This document shows positions 24,910 through 31,603 of a stretch of DNA of 33,894 nt, piece by piece. The DNA lies in contig JAFSDI010000042.1 in assembly GCA_017436325.1 (NCBI GenBank), forward strand, positions 1 to 33,894, given 5' to 3'. This stretch comes from Alphaproteobacteria bacterium (GTDB lineage: Bacteria > Pseudomonadota > Alphaproteobacteria > Rs-D84). The translations under genes were made by a program, and so were the position numbers. Within the stretch, counting starts at the first letter, position 1; each line of letters starts with the position of its first letter. The notes below the pieces were generated by a model that saw only the letters and a list, made by a program, of their open reading frames with translations, made no database searches and was not told where the DNA came from.

Positions 24910-25806
24910 TTATTTCTTAAATTCCAAGCCTTGGTCAATATAGTTTTCTGCTTTTTCTTCCCAATCCGGTTCGACACGCACAAACAAGTGCAGACGTGCA
25001 TTTACCCCCCACTGGTCTTGGATATCATGACGTGCTGCGGTTCCGATTTTTTTCAGTTGCGCGCCACCACGTCCAACGACAATCTTTTTATGTCCATCAT
25101 TACGCACAGCGATTTTCTGATATATATCCAGCACCCCATCATCGGCAACCTGTACCCGTTCTGTCACAACATTTATATGATAAGGCAATTCCTGATGAAT
25201 ATATTTATAAATCTTTTCGCGTGTTAATTCAGACAGATACAATTCATCTGGCACATCTGGCGCATCAACGGTATCGAACAAGTACGGACTTTCTGGCATA
25301 ACATCTGCCAACGCGGTCAGCATTTTTTCAATTCCATCATTTTTCAGCGCAGAAATCATAAAAATATCAGTCCACTGTGCCATCTGCGATATTTCTGCGA
25401 CCATTGGTAACAGTTCCAATTTTGGTACGGCATCCACTTTGTTCAATGCGACAAATATATTTGATCTATCTTTTATTTTTTCGACCAGCGCCCTAATAGT
25501 TTCTGTTATCCCCTTTTGCGCATCCAGCAACAACAAGACCGCATCTGCATCACCAACTGCATCCATTGCCGCTGCAACCATTGCCCTGTCCAGACGGCGC
25601 GATGGCTTAAACACCCCAGGGGTATCAACGAATATCAGTTGACGTGTTCCGACCATTTTAACCGCGCGCAGACGTGTCCGTGTTGTCTGCACCTTGTGCG
25701 AAACAATTGACACTTTACGTCCCATAATTTGATTTAATAAAGTACTTTTACCAGCATTTGTTGGCCCAATAATTGCAACAAAGCCCGAATATGTTTTTTC
25801 TGTCAT
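24910..25806 (-). CDS. era: GTPase Era
   Basis: A 298-aa 30S assembly GTPase that binds the 3' end of 16S rRNA. GTPase motifs: G1 GPTNAGKST, G2 region KVQTTRTRLRAV, G3 DTPG, G4 NKVD, G5-like ISALKNDG. The C-terminal KH domain shows KIVVGRGGAQLKKIGTAARHDI. Its length matches the family (about 300). The start at 25806 (MTEKTYSGFVAIIG) matches Era N-termini. It has no Shine-Dalgarno, and a TATGAT lies 7 nt before the ATG, so the mRNA is probably leaderless. It heads a nine-gene minus-strand run extending to 18524. Confidence 0.97.
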   Translation of the reverse strand: MTEKTYSGFVAIIGPTNAGKSTLLNQIMGRKVSIVSHKVQTTRTRLRAVKMVGTRQLIFVDTPGVFKPSRRLDRAMVAAAMDAVGDADAVLLLLDAQKGITETIRALVEKIKDRSNIFVALNKVDAVPKLELLPMVAEISQMAQWTDIFMISALKNDGIEKMLTALADVMPESPYLFDTVDAPDVPDELYLSELTREKIYKYIHQELPYHINVVTERVQVADDGVLDIYQKIAVRNDGHKKIVVGRGGAQLKKIGTAARHDIQDQWGVNARLHLFVRVEPDWEEKAENYIDQGLEFKK

Positions 25807-25813
25807 GGCAAAA

Positions 25814-25841
25814 ATCATATCACAACAAATCGAAAAGTGAA
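25814..25841 (-). promoter_or_regulatory. era operon promoter (leaderless geometry)
   Basis: Minus strand TTCACT (25841-25836, weak), 16 nt, TATGAT (25819-25814), 7 nt, ATG. Spacing is the same as at the tatD-like gene. Confidence 0.45.
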
Positions 25842-25906
25842 TAAAAAACTTGAAAAAACTAATAACTATGATAAACATTAAAAAAAATAACCAAGGAATT
25901 TAGATT

Positions 25907-26677
25907 ATGCAACTTACAGGCCCAGAAATTTTAAAACGTATGCAAGGACAAAATCCAGACATTGTGATTCAACCATTTGACGAACGCTGTCTGGGCAGCA
26001 ACAGCTATGATTTACATTTATCTGACACCCTGCGTGTATACAAATGCACTGTTCCGTATGGTATGCGTCCTGCGATTGAATATCGCGGTTCACCTGAAAA
26101 GCACAGCATGGCGGACTGGTTCCAAGATACAATGTCTTATAACATATATTGCGATATAAATTCCCCAAAGACTAAAAAAGAATCATTTTATCGCACGCAT
26201 ATGGATGCGGCAAACACGCTTCATCCATTTACGCACGACATTCGCAATCCGCTTTATTTAATTGATCCAACGAATCCCGCGCATCACGAAACAATTGAAA
26301 TCAAGATTCCTGAAACGGGGCTAATTTTATCCCCAACTATTGGATATTTAGGTTCAACGGTTGAACACACAGAAACGCGCAATTTATTCCCATACATTGA
26401 CGGCAAATCCAGTATTGGTCGCAATTTCATATTAACGCACCATACCGCTGGTCGTGGTGACGATGGTTTTTGTGGTCAATGGACGCTAGAGATTCACGTA
26501 CTCAGACCTGTTGTTGTTTATCCATATATGCAAATCTGTCAAATTTATTACGAAGAATTTATTGGCGAACGCAAACCATACGACACAAACAAGCGCAGTC
26601 ATTACAATGGTCAACACGGCCCAACGGCCGCCGCGCCAATCAGAATAGATAAATTTCTAAAAGACAAACAACGATAA
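25907..26677 (+). CDS. dcd: dCTP deaminase, probably bifunctional dCTP deaminase/dUTPase type
   Basis: A 256-aa trimeric dUTPase-fold enzyme making dUTP (or directly dUMP) from dCTP, feeding thymidylate synthesis. N-terminal LTGPEILKRM and SNSYDLHLSDTLRVY are Dcd-like. The core GKSSIGRNFILTHHTAGRGDDGFCGQWTLEIHV matches the GxSSxGR, HxTAG and GFxGxxTLE pattern of the bifunctional archaeal/mycobacterial type rather than the monofunctional E. coli pattern (TAHRID). The catalytic Glu is in TLE. The C-terminus QHGPTAAAPIRID resembles the closing lid. It is about 65-80 residues longer than usual owing to an insert at about 50-120 (HSMADWFQDTMSYNIYCDIN, Tyr/His/Asn-rich). AAGGA precedes the ATG. It is divergent from era. 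Confidence 0.88.
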   Translation: MQLTGPEILKRMQGQNPDIVIQPFDERCLGSNSYDLHLSDTLRVYKCTVPYGMRPAIEYRGSPEKHSMADWFQDTMSYNIYCDINSPKTKKESFYRTHMDAANTLHPFTHDIRNPLYLIDPTNPAHHETIEIKIPETGLILSPTIGYLGSTVEHTETRNLFPYIDGKSSIGRNFILTHHTAGRGDDGFCGQWTLEIHVLRPVVVYPYMQICQIYYEEFIGERKPYDTNKRSHYNGQHGPTAAAPIRIDKFLKDKQR

Positions 26678-26699
26678 AACCGGCACTAAGAACGAAGTT

Positions 26700-26758
26700 T
26701 CTGCGACAAAACCGCAGATTACATCGGCATTTCCTCCTCCATGCCGATGTTTTTTATT
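26700..26758 (+). terminator. dcd 3' module: hairpin plus terminator with CCTCCTCC loop
   Basis: TCTGCG-(7 nt)-CGCAGA is followed by ACATCGGCAT (26721-26730), loop TTCCTCCTCC (26731-26740), ATGCCGATGT (26741-26750) and a T-run. The layout and CCTCCTCC loop match the 3' modules of the repeat-protein genes, although the stems differ. Confidence 0.85.
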
Positions 26759-26800
26759 ACAACAGTGCAATTATAATCATCTGGCGAATAATTTTTATAT

Positions 26801-26829
26801 TTACAAAAAAATAAAAACTGTGTTATAAT
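26801..26829 (+). promoter_or_regulatory. Promoter of leader RNA copy C
   Basis: TTACAA (26801-26806), 17 nt, TATAAT (26824-26829). The first hairpin of the RNA begins at 26838. Confidence 0.65.
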
Positions 26830-26835
26830 GCATTA

Positions 26836-27093
26836 ACGAACTGGATGGGAATCTGGTTCGGGGCTTTAGCAGGCCTACCTTATCCAGTGCAAATATATAC
26901 ATTAGCGACATCGTAATCCGGCGATATTCATATTTGCACTGCAATTGATAGAACTCCTGACTGTACGGTTAATTTATAGCAGTCGGGGGGCTGTTCGCTA
27001 TATAACAGAGACACCTCAAAAGCAACAGAATCAACGATAAGGTGATTTGCTAACTCCCCGACCGCAGTATATTTCCATTGCGGTATTTTTATT
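26836..27093 (+). ncRNA. Candidate structured leader RNA, copy C
   Basis: A ~258-nt element. P1 is GAACTGGAT (26838-26846) with ATCTGGTTC (26851-26859) and a GGGA tetraloop; it pairs fully, using G-U pairs where copy B has G-C pairs. P2 is GTGCAAATAT (26887-26896) with ATATTTGCAC (26930-26939). The switch strand CAGTCGGGG (26980-26988) pairs with upstream CCTGACTG (26956-26963), or through GTCGGGG with CCCCGAC (27056-27062). The terminal hairpin is ACCGCA (27061-27066) with TGCGGT (27079-27084), then ATTTTTATT. Between the switch strand and the terminal hairpin it is nearly identical to copy A. It lies 26 nt upstream of the start codon of the 618-aa exported protein, whose sequence outside short motifs is unlike the repeat proteins. 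The element is therefore conserved independently of the gene downstream. Confidence 0.7.
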
Positions 27094-27118
27094 AATAAAC
27101 AAATAAAGGAAGGGAAGC

Positions 27119-28975
27119 ATGAGGAAACTCTTAACTGCTGGGATTTTTGGAACGATATTAAGCCTAACTGGCGCAAATTATGCAGGCGCATCAATTATTT
27201 CGCGTGGATTTTTTGATGAGGCAATGGAAAACTATGCCACCAACACCGCATTGGATTTAAAAGCGAATCAAACCGACCTAACTGCATTATCAAATAAAAT
27301 CGGTGACGCCTGGCCTTATAGTAGTGATATGAGCGAGGGGCTCTATAATTTATCCTGGCAACTATATCCTCAAGAAATCACCTTAGAAAACGCATCCGAT
27401 TTGGTAAGGTTTTTATTTGGTGGTAAAATAGAATCTGGAATAAACCAAGGTGGGGTATTAAATATACTAGGTCAAAATGTAGTCGTTACTGGTGCGTACG
27501 ATGTAAACACAGGCCAAATAGACAAAGGTTTCAGAAGCTTAACACAATTAACCAACGGTTGGACCAGTACAGACGGCACAACCTATCTTGGCGTAAAAGA
27601 TTTAAATACCAAAACCGGTTCTTATTATTGGGGGCCAGAAAATGAAGAATATAAATATTCAAACATCCCATATCTTGAAGAATTATTTCCAGACCTTTCA
27701 CCAGACAAAAACCTCGCTATAAGTAATATGGCAACTACTATACTTGTAAATTATACAGAACCTGATTTTCCTGGTCTTGCTGGTGTAACAAATCAGCTAT
27801 TAAACGGTTGGACCAATACAGACGGCGATAATTTTATGGGGTTAAAGGAATTGAATGCGCTATTTGGTTATAGGGCTGACCTAAAAAGATATGGATTTGC
27901 CATAGGTAGTGCAGGCTCGCGCGTTTCTGCTTTTACAAGTGGGGTGCCCTCAGACTATTATGAAGAAATGCAGGAATTACTTGACTTCAACAATATGACT
28001 ATTAATTATCCAAATACAATGACGGATTTCATGAAAGCATTTTATGGCTCTGGGGACGATGGTATAATATTCTCAACATTTGTCGGTTGGGGTGAATCTG
28101 TTGACGGAAAGCCTAAACACAAAGGATTATTTGGATTAAATGACGCAATAAACGGTTCAATAGATTCAACTGGCAATGTTATTGAACCGGGGCTATATCA
28201 AATTACAAACGGCTGGACTGATGCAAAAGGTGGCGTTATTATCAATCCGGGGTTGAAAGGTATGTATAATGGCTGGACAGAATATGGTAATGAGCTTCCA
28301 GGTTTATATGAAATAGCGAACGATATACTTAAGTTTAAAAGGAACTTTTCTGATGCTTCTATTCTTACGCTATTAGCTGAAGGTTTAAGAGAATATACAT
28401 ATGGTAATTATTATACAGGCCCTATATATCCACTGTGGAAACTGAGTGAAGGGATTGATAAAATCGCTTCTATCGAACCCAAAATCGGTGATTTACCAAC
28501 AGAAATCCCAAATGTGGACTCCATTTGGGACAGATATGGTTTTGTGGAAAACCGAGGCACCCCCATTGATTTACCGGATACTATTGGCGGGATGTTCGCT
28601 ATGTTATTTAATGAGGATGGTTCGAATAATGTATTATCGTTAAGAAACATTATGGCAAGAATATTAATGGGTATTAATCTTCCTACTGGTGGTAGAATAG
28701 AAGGATTAGCTAATTTAAGTACAGCATATAACTTAGTCGGTGATTCCCCTATTGTTACTGCTGTAAACGCAAACACTGCCAAAATCGGTACACTACCAAC
28801 AGAATATGCGACAGTTGGGGCGGCGCTGACCGCGATGAAATCAGATATCGATGCAAAAAATCTGCCCAGCACATCTGATGATGGTCAATATGTGTTGACT
28901 GCAAAAAAAGTTGGTGATACAATTACCTATACATGGGTCAAGATGGATTTAACCAACGAAGAACAAGCCCAATAA
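27119..28975 (+). CDS. Exported protein with NGWT repeats
   Basis: A 618-aa protein with a signal peptide (MRKLLTAGIFGTILSLTGANYAGA). It is followed by NTALDLKANQTDLTALSNKIG, which resembles the small exported proteins of the other two modules. The central part carries four NGWT motifs at about residues 146, 229, 364 and 384 (e.g. NGWTSTDGTTYLGVKDLN and NGWTNTDGDNFMGLKELN), with FMGL/LKGM-type hydrophobic spacers. The C-terminus has AKIGTLPTEYATVGAALTAM, the motif of the 106-aa protein, then DDGQYVLTAKKVGDTITYTWVKM. GGAAGGG precedes the ATG. It is controlled by leader RNA C and ends at a strong terminator. No known family is recognised. Surface or fibre protein is inference. Confidence 0.8.
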   Translation: MRKLLTAGIFGTILSLTGANYAGASIISRGFFDEAMENYATNTALDLKANQTDLTALSNKIGDAWPYSSDMSEGLYNLSWQLYPQEITLENASDLVRFLFGGKIESGINQGGVLNILGQNVVVTGAYDVNTGQIDKGFRSLTQLTNGWTSTDGTTYLGVKDLNTKTGSYYWGPENEEYKYSNIPYLEELFPDLSPDKNLAISNMATTILVNYTEPDFPGLAGVTNQLLNGWTNTDGDNFMGLKELNALFGYRADLKRYGFAIGSAGSRVSAFTSGVPSDYYEEMQELLDFNNMTINYPNTMTDFMKAFYGSGDDGIIFSTFVGWGESVDGKPKHKGLFGLNDAINGSIDSTGNVIEPGLYQITNGWTDAKGGVIINPGLKGMYNGWTEYGNELPGLYEIANDILKFKRNFSDASILTLLAEGLREYTYGNYYTGPIYPLWKLSEGIDKIASIEPKIGDLPTEIPNVDSIWDRYGFVENRGTPIDLPDTIGGMFAMLFNEDGSNNVLSLRNIMARILMGINLPTGGRIEGLANLSTAYNLVGDSPIVTAVNANTAKIGTLPTEYATVGAALTAMKSDIDAKNLPSTSDDGQYVLTAKKVGDTITYTWVKMDLTNEEQAQ

Positions 28976-28999
28976 TAAACAACAGTTTCTCATGCCCCC

Positions 29000-29024
29000 G
29001 CCACCCCAAATGGGGTGGCATTTT
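29000..29024 (+). terminator. Terminator of the 618-aa protein gene
   Basis: GCCACCCC (29000-29007), AAAT, GGGGTGGC (29012-29019), ATTTT. Confidence 0.85.
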
Positions 29025-29456
29025 AATTGGATGAACGGAAAAATAACCTTCTTCTATTTTCGATTGGTTCGTGATGCATCGCCAACAGCAGAATTGACCA
29101 AAGCAGTAAAATACTTAACACAAATTAATTCTTGGTCTGGTCTTAAATATGATTCGCATAATTTTACCAAATCAAGCCACTTACAGTCTGTACCCTTTAA
29201 ACAACTGCAGAACAAATTAAAACCATCAACATACGCAATAACGTGTTTTTTTAGTCATTATACCTCACAAAAATACAGGGGGGCATTGCTACCCCCCTTA
29301 TCGCTACAGCCTAGCCATAGCGAGGTTTTATGATTCGTATTATAACAGTTTTGTTAAGAAAAGTCCACAAAACCTTAAACAGCCAGAAACGTGCCGCGAA
29401 AATCAAATATAAAAAAGTCATTGAAACTTTAGTAATTTCAATGACTTTCAAATTTA

Positions 29457-29475
29457 TGGCGCATCCAGAAGGATT
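29457..29475 (-). repeat. Displaced copy of the tRNA-Arg 3' end (att-like)
   Basis: The 19 bases TGGCGCATCCAGAAGGATT are identical to the 3' end of the tRNA gene, including the CCA (29640-29658), in the same orientation 183 bp away. Like the tRNA, this copy is followed on the minus strand by a hairpin and T-run (AAAGTCATTGAAA stem, then TTTTTTATA), so it looks like the original 3' end and terminator of a tRNA displaced by integration. Confidence 0.6.
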
Positions 29476-29570
29476 GTTTAATTCCCACACGATAAATCGT
29501 GTGGGCCCCTTTTCGCCTCGTAAGATTCAAACTGCACTTCGTTTGTTTTCATCAACTATCGGCTCGAACC

Positions 29571-29600
29571 CGAGGGTTCAAATCCTGGGATGTGCAACAC
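29571..29600 (+). repeat. Degenerate inverted copy of the tRNA-Arg T-arm and acceptor
   Basis: GAGGGTTCAAATCC followed by TGGGATGTGCAACA closely matches the minus-strand tRNA segment GAGGGTTCGAATCC...TGGATGCGCCA, but on the opposite strand and with a broken T-stem. It is probably a tRNA remnant, not a functional gene. Confidence 0.45.
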
Positions 29601-29608
29601 AAATTAAA

Positions 29609-29631
29609 ACACCACCAAAAATGGTGGTGTT
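29609..29631 (-). terminator. tRNA-Arg terminator
   Basis: On the minus strand ACACCACCA-TTTT-TGGTGGTGT followed by TTTAATTT, about 9 nt after the encoded CCA. Confidence 0.75.
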
Positions 29632-29639
29632 TGAATTCG

Positions 29640-29716
29640 TGGCGCATCCAGAAGGATTCGAACCCTCAGTCTTCTGATCCGTAGTCAGATGCTTTATCCA
29701 GTTAAGCTATGGATGC
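29640..29716 (-). tRNA. tRNA-Arg (anticodon ACG)
   Basis: The minus strand folds as a standard cloverleaf. The acceptor is GCATCCA/TGGATGC with discriminator G and encoded CCA. The D-arm is in GCTTAACTGGATAAAGC. The anticodon stem TCTGA/TCAGA has loop CTACGGA, giving anticodon ACG (A34, normally edited to inosine). The T-arm is GAGGG-TTCGAAT-CCTTC. A promoter is visible upstream: TTGCGT (29755-29750), 16 nt, TATAAT (29733-29728). The 3' end is duplicated at 29457, as expected for an integration target. Confidence 0.96.
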
Positions 29717-29767
29717 AACGGATTGTTATTATATACGATATTATTCAAAACGCAAGTAAAAAATTCA

Positions 29768-30346
29768 TTATCTTTCCTTGTCCTTGGCGTAATACAATTT
29801 ATTATAATGTTCACGACATACAGACTTATATTTCCCAGCCCCCAATTCAAATTGTTCACCCGCATGAACCACATTGCCATCATTGTCAAATCGCAAATGA
29901 TGCGTTGCCAATTTCAAACAACCCCTTATCTGACATGGCGAATTCATTCTGTGCAATTTTGCCCCGACTTCTATCAGTCTTTGTGCGGCCGGAAATAATT
30001 TTTCATTACTATCCACCATCAAGCCATAGCACATTACAATTTTACCATGACAATCGGCAATTTGTACCAGTTTATCTATATCTTCTGCTGAAAAGAACTG
30101 AACTTCATCGACCAGAATAACTTCAGTTGAACGACTTGGGCAATATCCTTGCAAATTTGGCATTGCGCTGGCATTCCATCTAAGTCCTGTACGCGACACA
30201 ACCTCTTCAACACTAAAGCGCTTGTCATAAGACGGTTTTATAACCTCTACACACGTACCTTTTTCAGAAAAAGCATACGCATTTGTTATCAGCGCTGCAG
30301 ATTTTGAACTATTCATCACCCCATAATGAAAATGTAAATTAGCCAT
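29768..30346 (-). CDS. tdk: Thymidine kinase (type II)
   Basis: A 192-aa salvage enzyme phosphorylating thymidine/deoxyuridine. P-loop region LHFHYGVMNSSKSAALI, with the Gly-Lys of the usual GKS replaced by Ser-Lys as in some type II kinases; Walker B and catalytic Glu in VILVDEVQFF; CYGLMVDSNEKLFPAAQRLIE with the FxGL-type lasso region; a C-terminal zinc-binding set of Cys/His (CQIRGC...CREHY). The length is typical (about 190-205). AAAGGA is 7 nt before the ATG. Together with the dcd-like gene it gives two routes into the thymidylate pool. Confidence 0.94.
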   Translation of the reverse strand: MANLHFHYGVMNSSKSAALITNAYAFSEKGTCVEVIKPSYDKRFSVEEVVSRTGLRWNASAMPNLQGYCPSRSTEVILVDEVQFFSAEDIDKLVQIADCHGKIVMCYGLMVDSNEKLFPAAQRLIEVGAKLHRMNSPCQIRGCLKLATHHLRFDNDGNVVHAGEQFELGAGKYKSVCREHYNKLYYAKDKER

Positions 30347-30402
30347 TTTTATATCCTTTCGTTACGACCATTCCTTAACGCAAGCATAATAATAAATTTA
30401 TT

Positions 30403-30786
30403 TTAAAAAGTCAGCTTAATTTTATTAAATTTTACATCAAAACTGCCATTATTTATAGGCTTGAAAGAATTTATATATGGACTTAACACACTATCATTAG
30501 CCCATTGAATAAATTTTATTCGCAAAATACCACTTGCACCTGTAATTATTGTCGCGTTACGCACACCTGATTTTGCAAGATTCATAATTTCAGTCCATGC
30601 TTGTTCTTCGGTCAATTGATGCAAATCCAGTTTTACATACTTTGGCACCGTATTATCCACCGCTGGGATACGCACAGACAAATGTAATTCCCTGCGCACG
30701 TCACGACAAACTGCATCATTTTCCAGCACACATTCACCTGCAATCATATCATCAATATCTTTATCAGTTAATTTTTTCATAGACAT
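30403..30786 (-). CDS. Smr-domain protein
   Basis: A 127-aa protein. After a short acidic N-terminus, the C-terminal half (about residues 48-125) matches the Smr (MutS2 C-terminal/SmrA) domain: YVKLDLHQLTEEQAWTEIM with the DLH motif, ATIITGASGILRIKFIQWA in place of the usual TGxGxxxxxG...LR..V..WL, and a final GSFDVKF strand. Smr domains are nucleases or RNA/DNA-binding modules (family knowledge); the Gly-rich loop is degenerate here. The ATG overlaps the prmC stop by one base (TAATG), so the two are translationally coupled. Confidence 0.82.
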   Translation of the reverse strand: MSMKKLTDKDIDDMIAGECVLENDAVCRDVRRELHLSVRIPAVDNTVPKYVKLDLHQLTEEQAWTEIMNLAKSGVRNATIITGASGILRIKFIQWANDSVLSPYINSFKPINNGSFDVKFNKIKLTF

Positions 30787-31568
30787 TATCTATCCCCCCC
30801 CTTTGCAAAGACCAATACACGTTCAATGCCGGCCAAATCACATTCTGTACGCAAAAAACGCCACCCCATATCACTAAATATATCTTTAACGTTTTTTGTT
30901 TGTCCCTGCCCTATTTCCAGATAAATTTTACCACCGTTCCTTAACCAAGCCCCTGCATTTTTTGCAATTACGCGATATGCCGACAGACCATTATCATCAG
31001 CATACAATGCAATATCAGGATCATACATTGCCCCACAATCAACCCGCCTATCACCACGTGCAATATACGGTGGATTTGACACAATAACATCAAACAATCC
31101 TAAATTTTTATTTAATTTTGAAAAATCCGCCCGAATTATTTTAACATCTTGCCCCAGCCCTAAATCACGAACATTCTTTCTGGCCACCTTTATCGCGCGC
31201 CAAGACTTATCAATTCCAACCCCAGACGCACCATAAATATTCTTTACCAGCGATGCAATTATACAGCCTGTTCCTGTTCCCAAATCCAAAATTCGCAATT
31301 CACAATTCTTGACATAATCTGAAATCACCGCCGAAACAAGTGTTTCTGTATCTGGCCGCGGATCAAGAGTATATTTATTAGTATAAAATTTTAAACCAAA
31401 AAACCAACGCTGATTAATTATTTTCGCAACAGGCACCCCACGCCGCAATTGCCGTACAACCCAATACAAACGAAACACAGATATTGAATTAAGATTATCA
31501 ACAATTATTCGTGCAGCACGTACACCACCCGCTTGTTTTAAAATTTCAAAAACTTGATTTTTAGTCAT
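30786..31568 (-). CDS. prmC: Peptide chain release factor N5-glutamine methyltransferase
   Basis: A 260-aa SAM-dependent enzyme that methylates the GGQ glutamine of RF1/RF2. It has an N-terminal helical domain, the linker FYTNKYTLDPRPDTETLVSAV, motif I ILDLGTGTGCIIASLVK, GVGIDKSWRAIKVARKNV, and catalytic NPPY in DVIVSNPPYIARGD. The length is close to normal (about 275-285). There is no Shine-Dalgarno; a TATAAT ends 6 nt before the ATG, giving a leaderless geometry. It is divergent from the M23 peptidase, with start codons only 21 bp apart. The downstream Smr gene overlaps it. Confidence 0.95.
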   Translation of the reverse strand: MTKNQVFEILKQAGGVRAARIIVDNLNSISVFRLYWVVRQLRRGVPVAKIINQRWFFGLKFYTNKYTLDPRPDTETLVSAVISDYVKNCELRILDLGTGTGCIIASLVKNIYGASGVGIDKSWRAIKVARKNVRDLGLGQDVKIIRADFSKLNKNLGLFDVIVSNPPYIARGDRRVDCGAMYDPDIALYADDNGLSAYRVIAKNAGAWLRNGGKIYLEIGQGQTKNVKDIFSDMGWRFLRTECDLAGIERVLVFAKGGDR

Positions 31569-31603
31569 AAAGCAATTATAATCGGGGTTATGAAAAAAGC
31601 AAA
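31554..31603. promoter_or_regulatory. Shared divergent promoter of prmC and the M23 peptidase gene
   Basis: A self-complementary ATTATAAT (31575-31582) supplies a TATAAT on both strands. Plus: TTGATT (31554-31559), 17 nt, TATAAT (31577-31582), 7 nt, ATG 31590. Minus: TTGCTT (31602-31597), 16 nt, TATAAT (31580-31575), 6 nt, ATG 31568. Each -35 lies inside or beside the other gene. Confidence 0.65.

Larger units (their letters stand above)
29025..29639. other. Gene-poor stretch with a chain of hairpins
   Basis: No convincing gene lies here. Several hairpins do: GGGGGG/CCCCCC (29278-29297), TCGCTA/TAGCGA followed by GGTTTT (29301-29328), a 13-bp perfect inverted repeat AAAGTCATTGAAA/TTTCAATGACTTT ending just before 29450, CCCACACGA/TCGTGTGGG (about 29487-29508), and ACACCACCA/TGGTGGTGT (29609-29630), the tRNA terminator. 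Open frames crossing these hairpins show no recognisable protein. The content looks like decayed or rearranged sequence next to the tRNA. Confidence 0.6.

Noticed and set aside
28992..29333. A 113-aa plus-strand frame after the 618-aa protein
   Set aside because: It starts inside the upstream terminator, runs through two further hairpins, has no ribosome site and matches nothing I know.
29330..29677. A 115-aa plus-strand frame reaching into the tRNA region
   Set aside because: It crosses several inverted repeats, the displaced tRNA end and the functional tRNA gene. It is chance open sequence.
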